Positions 1-8,275 of a stretch of DNA of 64,000 bases are shown piece by piece. The first letter of the stretch is position 1, and each line of letters starts with the position of its first letter. Origin of the DNA: Sphingobacterium arenae (GTDB lineage Bacteria; Bacteroidota; Bacteroidia; Sphingobacteriales; Sphingobacteriaceae); the NCBI RefSeq assembly GCF_014692505.1, contig NZ_JACNYK010000007.1, positions 186,001 through 250,000 of the forward strand, in the 5' to 3' direction. The notes below the pieces were generated by a model. That model saw nothing but the letters and a program-made list of their open reading frames with translations. It searched no databases and had not been told where the DNA came from. Both the position numbers and the translations under genes were made by a program.

Positions 1-1055
1 GATGGTTTCGTATCTCTTATTTTAACAAGGGAACAATAGGACGTACCTCCGTTTCTGTGCTGATTGCTGCACGCAATGAAGAAGATAATATAGCTCGAAC
101 ATTAGATTGTATTATACTACAGGAATTTCCAAAAGAACTTTTAGAGATTATTGTGGTGGACGATCATTCCACCGATAATACGGCAGCAATCGTTGCTTCC
201 TATGCTTCAAAAGGTGTCACCCTCCTGAAACTGAACGAGGGGGATAAATTAAACTCTTATAAAAAATTAGCAATTAGTCGCGCTATCGAACAAGCTTCAG
301 GCGAAATTATCGTTACCACAGATGCAGATTGTCGAATGGGAACAAGATGGTTAGATACCGTGGTTAGTTATTTTGAAAAAACAGGTGCTTATATGGTTTC
401 CTCCCCGGTAGTCTACAATGAAGAGAAGAGCTATTTTGAACGATTGCAGACGCTTGAATTTTTGTATCTTATTGGTTTAGGAGCAGCAGGTATTGGTAAT
501 AAACGTCCCACGACTTGCAATGGGGCAAACCTTGCTTACCGACGAGACTTGTTTTACGAAATGGGTGGTTTTAACGGCATAGATAACCTCGCCTCTGGTG
601 ATGATGAGTTATTTCTACATAAGGTAGCGGAAAAATATGCGGAAAAAATTGAGTTCTGCAAGTCGAAAGAGGCAATTGTGTACACCGATGCAAAAGCAAC
701 ACTTTCCTCTTTTATCAGCCAGCGGAGACGTTGGGCATCGAAGAGTACGAAATATAGAGATAAACGAGTTGTATGGTTGGGAATCAGTATATGGCTGTTT
801 AACTTGTCGCTAATAGTGGGCTTAGTACAATTCATTACAGATTTACCTAATATTAACGTACTGTTTTTGGTCGCGTTCGGACTGAAAGTAGTGGTTGAAT
901 TGGCTTTTATTTATCCACTTTCTAGTCTGGTAAATAGACATGCATTGTTGGTGAATTTATTCCCCCTGTCGTTCATACATGCCGCTTACCTTGTATATAT
1001 CGGGGTGGCAGGCAATGTTGGAAAGTATGATTGGAAGGGGAGAAAGGTCAATTAA
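1..1055 (+). CDS. Family 2 glycosyltransferase, 5'-truncated by window edge
   Basis: This is a membrane-anchored GT2 enzyme that probably transfers a sugar from a nucleotide sugar to a lipid or polysaccharide acceptor. The frame is open from base 3 (it begins WFRISYFNKGTIGRTSV), so the real start lies outside the window; the GTG at 57 is internal. Visible motifs are LIAARNEEDNI and VVDDHSTDNT of the GT-A fold, the metal-binding TTDADCR, and SQRRRW, the Q-x-x-R-W signature of processive or cellulose-synthase-like GT2 enzymes. Two or three hydrophobic segments fill the last 100 residues (near GISIWLFNLSLIVGL and FLVAFGLKVVVELAF). It converges on plsC with only 7 bp between the stop codons. The acceptor cannot be told from the sequence. 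Confidence 0.85.
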   Translation, partial: WFRISYFNKGTIGRTSVSVLIAARNEEDNIARTLDCIILQEFPKELLEIIVVDDHSTDNTAAIVASYASKGVTLLKLNEGDKLNSYKKLAISRAIEQASGEIIVTTDADCRMGTRWLDTVVSYFEKTGAYMVSSPVVYNEEKSYFERLQTLEFLYLIGLGAAGIGNKRPTTCNGANLAYRRDLFYEMGGFNGIDNLASGDDELFLHKVAEKYAEKIEFCKSKEAIVYTDAKATLSSFISQRRRWASKSTKYRDKRVVWLGISIWLFNLSLIVGLVQFITDLPNINVLFLVAFGLKVVVELAFIYPLSSLVNRHALLVNLFPLSFIHAAYLVYIGVAGNVGKYDWKGRKVN

Positions 1056-1062
1056 TTTAATT

Positions 1063-1800
1063 TTAAGCTTCTACTTTTTTTTTGATAACCTCTTCGGCCT
1101 TCTTTACAATTTCCTCAGCATTCAGCCCGGTTGTATCCAACGGGCTTAACACTTCCCAGCTCATGGAGGTGAGGGGGCGTAATGGAAACATCCCATATTT
1201 TACCATTAAATAAGAACCTTTGATAGCAAGGGGCACGACTAAAGCATCGGGATTCTTCTTTAGAAGGGTGGCAATTCCGCCTACTGAAAAAGCTTTCATT
1301 TTGCCCGTTTTCGTGCGTGTTCCCTCTGGAAAAATAAAAGCTGACCAGTTTTTGGTTTTCATGTTGTTGGCCAGTTTCAAAATTTCGGCAATGGATTGCT
1401 TTGGATCTTTACGATCTATGTTTGCTGCGCCGCCATGTACCAAATTATACGATATGCTCGGGATTCCCGCCTTGGCCAATTCAATTTTAGAAATAAATTT
1501 CCCATGAAATCGCCGTAAAAAATAAATCATGGGTGGAATGTCAAATGTACTTTGGTGATTAGCGACGAAAATAATTGGTCTTCCTGTCGGAATATTTTTA
1601 TTGTCGATAAACCGCGTTCGATTAAATAAAGTGTAGTTGCAAGCAACCAAAAAGCCGTTTAAAAGATCGACGCTTTTTTTGTGCAGAGTGTATCCGCCAA
1701 GTTTAAAACAAAGCCATTGAATAGGGTGGAAAATTAACAATGACACAGCAAAGCAGATATAAAATATAGGTGTAAGTACATAACCAAGTGCCTTTCTCAT
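1063..1800 (-). CDS. plsC: 1-acyl-sn-glycerol-3-phosphate acyltransferase (PlsC family)
   Basis: The protein is an inner-membrane acyltransferase that acylates the sn-2 position of lysophosphatidic acid in phospholipid synthesis. The family hallmarks are present: NHQSTFD (the H-x4-D catalytic box) and FPEGTRTKTG (substrate binding). An N-terminal hydrophobic stretch (LTPIFYICFAVSLLIF) anchors it. A longer in-frame reading starts at 1857, but I chose the ATG at 1800 (MRKALGYVL), which gives 245 aa, the usual size. A TATATTTG promoter -7 element lies about 15 bp upstream of this start, which would make the longer start untranscribed. A related acyltransferase of ornithine lipid synthesis is an alternative function. 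Confidence 0.88.
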   Translation of the reverse strand: MRKALGYVLTPIFYICFAVSLLIFHPIQWLCFKLGGYTLHKKSVDLLNGFLVACNYTLFNRTRFIDNKNIPTGRPIIFVANHQSTFDIPPMIYFLRRFHGKFISKIELAKAGIPSISYNLVHGGAANIDRKDPKQSIAEILKLANNMKTKNWSAFIFPEGTRTKTGKMKAFSVGGIATLLKKNPDALVVPLAIKGSYLMVKYGMFPLRPLTSMSWEVLSPLDTTGLNAEEIVKKAEEVIKKKVEA

Positions 1801-1890
1801 TTGACTAAAATTTTGCAAATATACTATTATTGGATGAGTTTGGGGAAAGGTTGGCATCCGTTTTGGTAGAGGAGGGTAGAATCAAATCAC

Positions 1891-3246
1891 ATGAGGAATA
1901 TTCTTATTTTAAGCTTACTGTTGCTTCAATCCTGTTTGGGGTACGGTCAAAAATTTGTGGGGACATGGCAAGGAGAATTAAAAGTACAGGGTGTTGCCCT
2001 TCCGCTAGTCTTCCATTTGGAGAATGCCTCGTCTTGGAAAGGAACGATGGAGAGCCCAGCACAAGGAAACACGAAATTTCCTTTCAGCGCTATTGACGTC
2101 CATCAGGATTCTATATTTATAACTGTTGCTTCGATTGGATTAACCTACAAAGGCAAGCTATTAACAAACGAACATATTGAAGGCGTTATGTCCCAAAATG
2201 GTAAGACATTTCCTATGTATCTATCAAAAGTTGATCACACGTTAGCAAAACGACGACGACCACAACTGCCCGAGCCACCGTATAGTTATGATACATTAGA
2301 TGTTACGTTTTCCAGTGAATACGACAATGTTAAGCTGGCGGGAACCATAACAACGCCTCCTGATGGCGAAAAGTTACCGGCTGTTGTCTTGGTTAGTGGG
2401 AGCGGGCCGCAGGATCGAGACGAGACGATTATGGCGCATAAACCTTTTAAAGTGATCGCCGATTATCTAACAAAGCAAGGTATTATCGTGTTGCGGTATG
2501 ACGAACGTGGCATCGGTGCTTCTACCGGAAACTATCCAAAAAGCACAATAGGTGATTTCAGCCGCGACGTTATTGCTGCGGTTGGATTTTTGCAAAAACA
2601 AGAAGGAGTGGATCCCGCACGAGTGGGAATTATTGGACATAGTGAAGGTGCGCTTATTGCAGAACTGATCGCAGGAGAATCTTCCGCCGATATTGGTTTT
2701 ATAGGGCTTCTGGGCGCACCTGCGATACCTATCGATTCTTTAATGGTGTTACAGGCCTATGAAATCGGGAAACTTACGGGTATGTCAGAGGAACAACTTC
2801 GGGAAGCGAAAGAAGTGAATCGCTGGAATTTTGCTACCGTAAAAAGTGATTTGGATGACGAGCATGCTTACCGACAGATTTTAGAGAACATGTCTTCATC
2901 GTTACCCAATCTTTCCGATAACCAAAAAAACGAAATAAAGATGATGGTATTACCGGCTTATCGATACTTTATGCGTATAGATCCTGTTCCGTTCATCAAA
3001 AGAATTGATGTTCCGGTATTCGCCGCCTTTGGAACAAAAGATGTGCAGGTACCTTTCGCACCTAATTTAAAGAGTTTGACTGACCATCTGCCCAGAAATG
3101 AGAAGAATTTTCTAAAAGCATATGATGGATTGAACCATCTCTTTCAAAAAGCTGAAACGGGTGCGATCTCGGAATATATTGATATTGAAGAGACTTTTAA
3201 TGAAGGAGTGCTTTCCGATTTGGCGGAATGGATAAACGATCTGTAG
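1891..3246 (+). CDS. Exported alpha/beta hydrolase, possible lipoprotein
   Basis: This 451-aa secreted serine hydrolase has an N-terminal signal peptide (MRNILILSLLLLQSC). The cysteine after LLQS could be lipidated. Residues about 20-130 form a small beta-rich N-terminal domain (KFVGTWQGEL) seen in Bacteroidota hydrolases, and the alpha/beta-hydrolase domain follows. The nucleophile is Ser251 in GHSEGA, VLVSGSGPQDRDE probably supplies the oxyanion region, and the likely catalytic His is 416 (GLNHLFQ). The substrate is unknown; esterase or aminopeptidase-like activity is possible. It is transcribed divergently from plsC and ends 18 bp from the convergent SDR gene. Confidence 0.8.
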   Translation: MRNILILSLLLLQSCLGYGQKFVGTWQGELKVQGVALPLVFHLENASSWKGTMESPAQGNTKFPFSAIDVHQDSIFITVASIGLTYKGKLLTNEHIEGVMSQNGKTFPMYLSKVDHTLAKRRRPQLPEPPYSYDTLDVTFSSEYDNVKLAGTITTPPDGEKLPAVVLVSGSGPQDRDETIMAHKPFKVIADYLTKQGIIVLRYDERGIGASTGNYPKSTIGDFSRDVIAAVGFLQKQEGVDPARVGIIGHSEGALIAELIAGESSADIGFIGLLGAPAIPIDSLMVLQAYEIGKLTGMSEEQLREAKEVNRWNFATVKSDLDDEHAYRQILENMSSSLPNLSDNQKNEIKMMVLPAYRYFMRIDPVPFIKRIDVPVFAAFGTKDVQVPFAPNLKSLTDHLPRNEKNFLKAYDGLNHLFQKAETGAISEYIDIEETFNEGVLSDLAEWINDL

Positions 3247-3264
3247 AGATTATAACATGTATTT

Positions 3265-3975
3265 CTAAGGTGTCGTATTCGCGACCGGTAATGTTTTTCC
3301 GTTATAATATTTATGGCCATTCTGTGCAAAATCGGCTATGTAACGTCCCATTTCAAAAGCGAGCGTGCCCGCTTCTACACCGGGGAAAGCTTCCTCAAAC
3401 ATCTCCGTTTGTGACGAACCTAGTGCCAAACAGTTAACCTTGATGTTCTGCTGTTTAAATTCCTCTGCCAGGCATTCTGTCAATGTCGCCAAGGCTCCTT
3501 TACTTGTTGAGTAAGCAGAAAGGCCGGGGAATTTTGAAGCGCCTTGGAATCCACCCATACTTCCAATATTGACAATGTGTCCTCCGTTTTTCATGAGCGG
3601 AACGATATGCTTAATCATACTTATGTGTCCCAATAGATTGGTCTGTAGTATTTGAGCGAATTCTTCCAGTGATGTGTCAAGAAAAGATTTGTTAATTAAT
3701 ATGCCCGCGTTATTAACTAAAATATCTACTGTTTCGAACTTCGATTGAATGAAAGGAATTAAAGAATCTGGGTAATTGTCGTAAACAATGTCAAATTGAG
3801 CAGGATAAAGCTTTCCACCCTCTGGGTTGAGTGAAGTGGAAATTTCGTGGAGCTTGCGTAACTTATCTGCAGAGCGAGCCAATGCAATGACGTTGTTTTC
3901 CTTATTTGTGGTAAAGTCTAAAACTGCTTCAAACCCTATTCCACTACTCGCGCCGGTAATGATGATATTTGCCAT
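3265..3975 (-). CDS. Short-chain dehydrogenase/reductase (SDR)
   Basis: This is a classical SDR of 236 aa, an NAD(P)-dependent oxidoreductase of the Rossmann fold. The cofactor motif TGASSGIGFEA is at the N-terminus, NNAG at about residue 88, the catalytic Ser in the NIGSMGG region, and the Tyr/Lys pair in YSTSKGA (YxxxK). The gene begins 5 bp after the stop of the flippase-like membrane gene and is probably the last gene of a three-gene operon with it and the small membrane protein upstream. The substrate cannot be predicted; lipid or ketone reduction would fit the envelope setting. Confidence 0.85.
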   Translation of the reverse strand: MANIIITGASSGIGFEAVLDFTTNKENNVIALARSADKLRKLHEISTSLNPEGGKLYPAQFDIVYDNYPDSLIPFIQSKFETVDILVNNAGILINKSFLDTSLEEFAQILQTNLLGHISMIKHIVPLMKNGGHIVNIGSMGGFQGASKFPGLSAYSTSKGALATLTECLAEEFKQQNIKVNCLALGSSQTEMFEEAFPGVEAGTLAFEMGRYIADFAQNGHKYYNGKTLPVANTTP

Positions 3976-3980
3976 AATGT

Positions 3981-4904
3981 TTATTCTTCTTTTTCTAATT
4001 CCTCTTCCACTTCTTCTGCAGAAGGTAATTTATTCATGCCAAGACGTTGAGGTCGTAAAATATAATAAAGACCTGAAGAAGCCACCAGCAGCGAAATAAT
4101 ATAAAAAAGTAAACTCACCAAAACTGCCAGGTGTGGGTCAAGCTGAAAATATTCTGCTCCAAATGCCATGAGCGATTCGCGTAATCCTGCTCCCCCGAGT
4201 ATGGACGGTACAATAGCGACTAATGATGATACCAAAAAAATTAATAGATAGGGAGAGAACTTACCATCGAACCCTAACGCATATAGAATAGCAATGGCGC
4301 TTAACGTCTGAAAACTTTGTACGGCGAGTGCTTTGAGGTGGGTAATGATAAACTTTGATAGGAATTCTTTGAAAAACAGTTGTAAAAAATAAAGGTAAGT
4401 TGCGGTGCCTACTATAAGTACGCTAACCGTAACAACATTCGGTATAGAGAGCCGTGGCATAAACATGATAAGGCATCCGGTAATCATAGATAATGCCCAC
4501 AGACCACTTAACCGGTCAAAAAATACCGCGGTCAATACTCTTCTTCCCCGGATCGCATAATGCTTTTTCAGAAAATATATTTTGTAACCATCTCCTCCAA
4601 TACCTCCCGGTAAGAAAAAATTATAGAGTAGGCCGACTTGATAGAGCCTTAAATTATAACGTTCACTGATATGTAATCCGATTACCTTTAAAAAGCTATT
4701 TAAACGCGATGACGCGATCAGTTGCGATGTGCCGTAAGAAAATAAAGCTAAGAAGAGGTATAGCGGATTACATTTTTCCAGCGCACCCTTAAGTTCGGCA
4801 AAGGATATTTTTTGAGAAACCCAATAAATAGCTGCCCCTGTAATGAGTATTTTAAAAATGTTTTTAATGTATATCCAGAGCTTCTTTTTCCTTGTTGTCA
4901 TCAT
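3981..4904 (-). CDS. Flippase-like integral membrane protein (LPG synthase TM / UPF0104 family)
   Basis: The product is a polytopic inner-membrane protein of about 307 aa with seven to eight hydrophobic segments. It has the family landmarks NFFLPGGIGGDGYKIYFL and VPSILGGAGLRESLMAFG. This family (also called lysylphosphatidylglycerol synthase transmembrane region) includes glycolipid flippase-like proteins. A longer in-frame start exists at 4985, but I chose the double ATG at 4904/4901 (MMTTRKKKLW) because it lies 5 bp after the stop of the preceding gene, avoids an overlap and gives a positive-inside N-terminus. It is probably co-transcribed with the small membrane protein and the SDR. A role in lipid or glycolipid translocation is inference. 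Confidence 0.78.
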   Translation of the reverse strand: MMTTRKKKLWIYIKNIFKILITGAAIYWVSQKISFAELKGALEKCNPLYLFLALFSYGTSQLIASSRLNSFLKVIGLHISERYNLRLYQVGLLYNFFLPGGIGGDGYKIYFLKKHYAIRGRRVLTAVFFDRLSGLWALSMITGCLIMFMPRLSIPNVVTVSVLIVGTATYLYFLQLFFKEFLSKFIITHLKALAVQSFQTLSAIAILYALGFDGKFSPYLLIFLVSSLVAIVPSILGGAGLRESLMAFGAEYFQLDPHLAVLVSLLFYIISLLVASSGLYYILRPQRLGMNKLPSAEEVEEELEKEE

Positions 4905-4909
4905 TGTCG

Positions 4910-5221
4910 TCAGAGCGATAAAATGCGTGTATATAACAAAACAAGATACAAACATACAAAGATACCTGTCAAGGAAAAAAGCCAATTATATTCTATTTTA
5001 GCATACCTATCCCTTAATACCGGTATTAAAAAGGCTACAAATACAACAAGCAATAAAATGGGGAAAATGAACGCCCACCGGTGCGGGAAAAAAACCTGCT
5101 GAGACATCAACTCCGGATTTGTAAAATAAACGATGATGGGGAATGCGATAAGGATAATCGTAATCCGAAGCACTGCCTTTGCAACAATTTTGCTTATGGT
5201 ATGATTTTTGGATGAACTCAT
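4910..5221 (-). CDS. Small membrane protein, unknown function
   Basis: This 103-aa protein has three predicted transmembrane helices (around VLRITIILIAFPIIVYF, WAFIFPILLLVVFVAFL and LFSLTGIFVCLYLVLLY). I do not recognise a family. It is the first gene of a likely operon with the flippase-like protein, 5 bp downstream. Hydrophobic composition, sensible topology and tight spacing argue that it is real. It may be an accessory subunit of its neighbour, but that is a guess from position. Confidence 0.6.
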   Translation of the reverse strand: MSSSKNHTISKIVAKAVLRITIILIAFPIIVYFTNPELMSQQVFFPHRWAFIFPILLLVVFVAFLIPVLRDRYAKIEYNWLFSLTGIFVCLYLVLLYTRILSL

Positions 5222-5357
5222 TCAGTGCAAAGTTATTATATTTCCGCTAAAAAAGCCCCTGATGGCTGTGGAGATTTAAAAACAGATTCTATTTTATATG
5301 TACACGCAATTATATCACTTATAAAATGAATTACGCATTGTATTTTTTTATTTGTCA

Positions 5358-5389
5358 TTCGTGAATGCTGAGCATTTTATCTAAGTTTG
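5358..5389 (+). promoter_or_regulatory. Promoter with AATGC-N3-GCATT operator (copy 1 of 3)
   Basis: The -7 element TAAGTTTG is at 5382-5389. The palindrome AATGC-TGA-GCATT (5364-5376) lies exactly 5 bp upstream of it, preceded by TTCGTG. The same arrangement with identical spacing occurs upstream of argG and argH. The palindrome lies between the -33 and -7 positions, a classic repressor site. Further upstream (5257-5276, 5290-5337) are blocks also shared with the argG region. Confidence 0.7.
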
Positions 5390-5425
5390 CGGATATACTC
5401 AATTCAGAAAACTAATTTTTACATT

Positions 5426-5980
5426 ATGCGAAAATATATCTTATCTGTATGCACAATCTTTACATTGCTGGTGCTTATGGCATCCTGTGGCGCCCAAAGA
5501 AAATCTTCCGCCGGTGGAGGTGGATCGCTAGGAAATGATGGTCCTTCTGCTCGAGAATGGCGAAATGGGCTAAAGGGAAAATGGGTGCTAAATTCCGTAG
5601 ACCGTGAGGATATCCCCGCTGCCTACACCATTAAAAATATTTTTGATGAAGCACCTGTTGATTGTTTTATTGGGAGTGTGTGGACTCTTCCGGGGGGAAA
5701 TCATCAAGGAAGCATCGCTTTCAACGCTGCCGGTACACTATGTGCCGATGGTGCGGTGCGCACCATCGTATGGTCGGTACACGATGGTACGAAGGAAGGT
5801 GCTTACCCACAATTCCAATTTAAGAAAATCTACTCCGGTGAAAGAGCTAGAAATGTAACCTCAGGTTATCGGTTGGATCTTTCTTACTCTGACGGCCAGT
5901 CATTGGTTATGCGTATGCCTATCCCATTGGATAACGGAACAGGTAATCTTGTGTTAAACTTCTCGCGCATACAAGACTAA
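5426..5980 (+). CDS. Lipocalin-like lipoprotein
   Basis: This 184-aa lipoprotein has the signal MRKYILSVCTIFTLLVLMAS followed by the lipobox Cys, then a Gly/Ser-rich linker (SAGGGGSLGNDG). The mature part has lipocalin-like features: GKWVLNSVDRE near its start, a central GSVWTLPGGNHQGSIAF segment and alternating strands to the C-terminus. I chose the ATG at 5426 rather than 5387 because it gives a normal signal peptide and because the -7 element TAAGTTTG overlaps 5387. Its promoter shares a distinctive operator with argG and argH, so it may belong to the same regulon. The ligand is unknown. Confidence 0.75.
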   Translation: MRKYILSVCTIFTLLVLMASCGAQRKSSAGGGGSLGNDGPSAREWRNGLKGKWVLNSVDREDIPAAYTIKNIFDEAPVDCFIGSVWTLPGGNHQGSIAFNAAGTLCADGAVRTIVWSVHDGTKEGAYPQFQFKKIYSGERARNVTSGYRLDLSYSDGQSLVMRMPIPLDNGTGNLVLNFSRIQD

Positions 5981-6057
5981 TCACTCGTAATCTGTGACGG
6001 TGATGAGTTTAGGAACCAATCACGAGTAATGGATCAGGAGAATTATGATGAGTACAA

Positions 6058-7212
6058 ATGATAAGTACAAATAAAGCCAAAGTTGCCTTAATTACGGGTA
6101 TTACTGGACAGGACGGGGCATACCTCGCCGAATTTTTGTTAAAGAAAGGTTATGTCGTTCATGGTTTGAAGCGACGGTCTTCTTTATTTAATACCGACAG
6201 AATTGATCATCTTTATCAAGATCCGCATGCAACCCATCGAAACTTTATTCTGCATTACGGCGACTTGACGGATTCCAGTAATCTCATTCGGATTATTCAG
6301 GAAATCCAACCGGATGAAATTTATAATTTAGCGGCTCAATCTCATGTTAAAGTGAGTTTCGATACACCCGAGTATACCGCTAATGCTGATGGTATCGGCG
6401 CCCTGCGGATTCTGGATGCCGTTCGCTTATTAGGGTTGACTAAAAAAACTAGAATTTATCAGGCATCGACCTCGGAATTATATGGTTTGGTACAAGAAGT
6501 TCCGCAGAGTGAAAAAACGCCGTTTTATCCACGTAGTCCCTACGCTGTAGCTAAATTATACGGTTATTGGATTACTGTAAACTATCGGGAAGCGTATCAT
6601 ATGTATGCGTGTAATGGTATTCTATTTAATCACGAAAGTCCGGTACGGGGAGAAACCTTTGTGACACGTAAGATCACACGGGCCGTTGCGAAAATCGCAT
6701 TGGGTTTGCAAGACAAGTTGTTCTTAGGGAATCTATCCGCGCAACGAGACTGGGGACATGCTAAGGACTATGTTGAAGCGATGTGGTTAATCCTCCAGCA
6801 AGAGCAACCAGAGGATTATGTTATTGCCACTGGTGTGACGACCACGGTACGGGATTTTGTACGTATGGCATTCGCAGAAGTGGGAATCGAGATCGAATTT
6901 AGTGGTAAAGATGAACTGGAGAAGGGCGTAATCATTGACCGTGACGACGAAATATTGAACCGATTAAACATCCCTATTGAACATGTTAAACTAGGTCAGA
7001 CGGTTGTAAAAGTTGATTCACAGTATTTTCGACCGACAGAGGTAGATTTATTAATTGGCGATCCTTCCAAGGCGAATAATAAGCTCGGTTGGCTCCCCAA
7101 ATATACCTTGCCAATGTTGATAAAAGAGATGGTAGATTGTGATTTACAGTTGATGCGAAAAGAAGAATACTTAAGAAGGGGTGGCTTCTCGATCCTGAAC
7201 TATTTTGAATAG
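6058..7212 (+). CDS. gmd: GDP-mannose 4,6-dehydratase
   Basis: The enzyme converts GDP-D-mannose to GDP-4-keto-6-deoxymannose, the first step to GDP-fucose and related 6-deoxy sugars for surface glycans. It is a cytoplasmic extended SDR of 384 aa. The NADP motif is [16 protein letters not shown], followed by [18 protein letters not shown], which is diagnostic for Gmd. The catalytic region has ASTSELYG and the [12 protein letters not shown] YxxxK motif, then [16 protein letters not shown]. No GDP-fucose synthase (fcl) follows, although the two are often paired. A short duplication at the start separates the AGGAG sequence (6036-6040) from this ATG by 17 bases. Confidence 0.95.
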   Translation: MISTNKAKVALITGITGQDGAYLAEFLLKKGYVVHGLKRRSSLFNTDRIDHLYQDPHATHRNFILHYGDLTDSSNLIRIIQEIQPDEIYNLAAQSHVKVSFDTPEYTANADGIGALRILDAVRLLGLTKKTRIYQASTSELYGLVQEVPQSEKTPFYPRSPYAVAKLYGYWITVNYREAYHMYACNGILFNHESPVRGETFVTRKITRAVAKIALGLQDKLFLGNLSAQRDWGHAKDYVEAMWLILQQEQPEDYVIATGVTTTVRDFVRMAFAEVGIEIEFSGKDELEKGVIIDRDDEILNRLNIPIEHVKLGQTVVKVDSQYFRPTEVDLLIGDPSKANNKLGWLPKYTLPMLIKEMVDCDLQLMRKEEYLRRGGFSILNYFE

Positions 7213-7286
7213 TTACCCGTATTTTATCTGCGTTTTAATTGGAATAGTTTTTGTGACATTATCGTCGATATGACAGTGATTGTACG

Positions 7287-8261
7287 GTGTTTTATGTAAA
7301 AAAGAGGATGTATAAACAACAACATATGGAAAAAAGGGCTGCGGATACCGCAGCAAAAAAATATCCGGAAGAGCCGTCAAAAAGAAGTAGTTCAAAAATT
7401 TATTTTTTTATTATAGCAATTGCAGCTTTGCTTGCAACGAATGTTTATTTTTATGTAAAGTTCAAATCCTCTGGAGAGAAACTCTATACGATGGCTATTC
7501 AGAAACAGGATTTGCAGATCGAGATTGATCGTATAGAAGCGGAATTGGACAATCTTGTGGCTCAAAATGTAGCTGGAGCAGACTCGTCGATGCAAGCTTC
7601 TGAAATACGTGCAAGAGAAATCATCAGCTCCTTGCGCGCCAAACTTGAAAATCAAACAATTTCGGAAGAAGATATCCTCGTAGCAACGAGAGAGGTGACT
7701 CGATTAAAGAGTGATGTCTCCGCTTTACGTTTGACGCTTAACGAGTTAAAAGTTAGGAATGAGCTTCTCCAAAAGGAGAACCAAACGTTGACTAGACAGG
7801 TCTCCACAACCGATAAAAAGGTAACTGCCCTTTCTCAAGAGAATATCGTGTTAAAGGATAAAGTTGACGTTGCTTCTGCGTTAAAAGTATCTAATATACA
7901 GGTGAATGGAATTTCGGTCTCAAAAAAAGGGAAAATAGAAACGGAATCTCGTGTCCGTAGAGTAGATCAATTGCAGATTCTATTTTCTATAGCAGACAAC
8001 ACACTGACACCGAGAGGCAATAAGGAGGTTTTCGTCCGGGTGATAGATCCGTCAGGCAACTTATTTGGCGATGCTAACAATATGTTTTACGTCCATGGCG
8101 AAAAATTGCAGTATACTTTCAAAGAGACTATTAACTTTACAAATAATGGGGAAGAGTATCAATTCCTTTGGTCACAAGATAAATTCAAGAAAGGAGCGTA
8201 TACTGTTTTGTTGTATAATGATAATGCCATCATGGGACGTGCTAGTGCCGTCTTGAAATAA
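7287..8261 (+). CDS. Membrane-anchored coiled-coil protein, unknown
   Basis: This protein of up to 324 aa has a basic N-terminus, one transmembrane helix (IYFFIIAIAALLATNVYFYV), then a long heptad-rich coiled coil (about residues 60-200, many E/K/L/Q, with LNELKVRNELLQKENQTL). It ends in a compact beta-rich C-terminal domain (from about VNGISVSKKGKIETESRV). The topology puts the C-terminal domain in the periplasm. Alternative starts at 7308 or 7326 are possible, and an AAGAGG stretch immediately precedes 7308. I cannot assign a function; the architecture resembles structural or scaffolding envelope proteins. It converges on the histidine kinase gene 14 bp away. Confidence 0.7.
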   Translation: MFYVKKRMYKQQHMEKRAADTAAKKYPEEPSKRSSSKIYFFIIAIAALLATNVYFYVKFKSSGEKLYTMAIQKQDLQIEIDRIEAELDNLVAQNVAGADSSMQASEIRAREIISSLRAKLENQTISEEDILVATREVTRLKSDVSALRLTLNELKVRNELLQKENQTLTRQVSTTDKKVTALSQENIVLKDKVDVASALKVSNIQVNGISVSKKGKIETESRVRRVDQLQILFSIADNTLTPRGNKEVFVRVIDPSGNLFGDANNMFYVHGEKLQYTFKETINFTNNGEEYQFLWSQDKFKKGAYTVLLYNDNAIMGRASAVLK

Positions 8262-8275
8262 AACTTACGAAAAAA

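Noticed and set aside
3144-3437. Short frames on both strands across the hydrolase/SDR convergence
   Set aside because: They are antisense or out-of-frame shadows of two well-supported genes with clear family motifs.
5979-6030. Near-identical 13-mers AATCACTCGTAAT and AATCACGAGTAAT before gmd
   Set aside because: They read both as a direct and as an inverted repeat, but are short, with no further copy and no obvious role.
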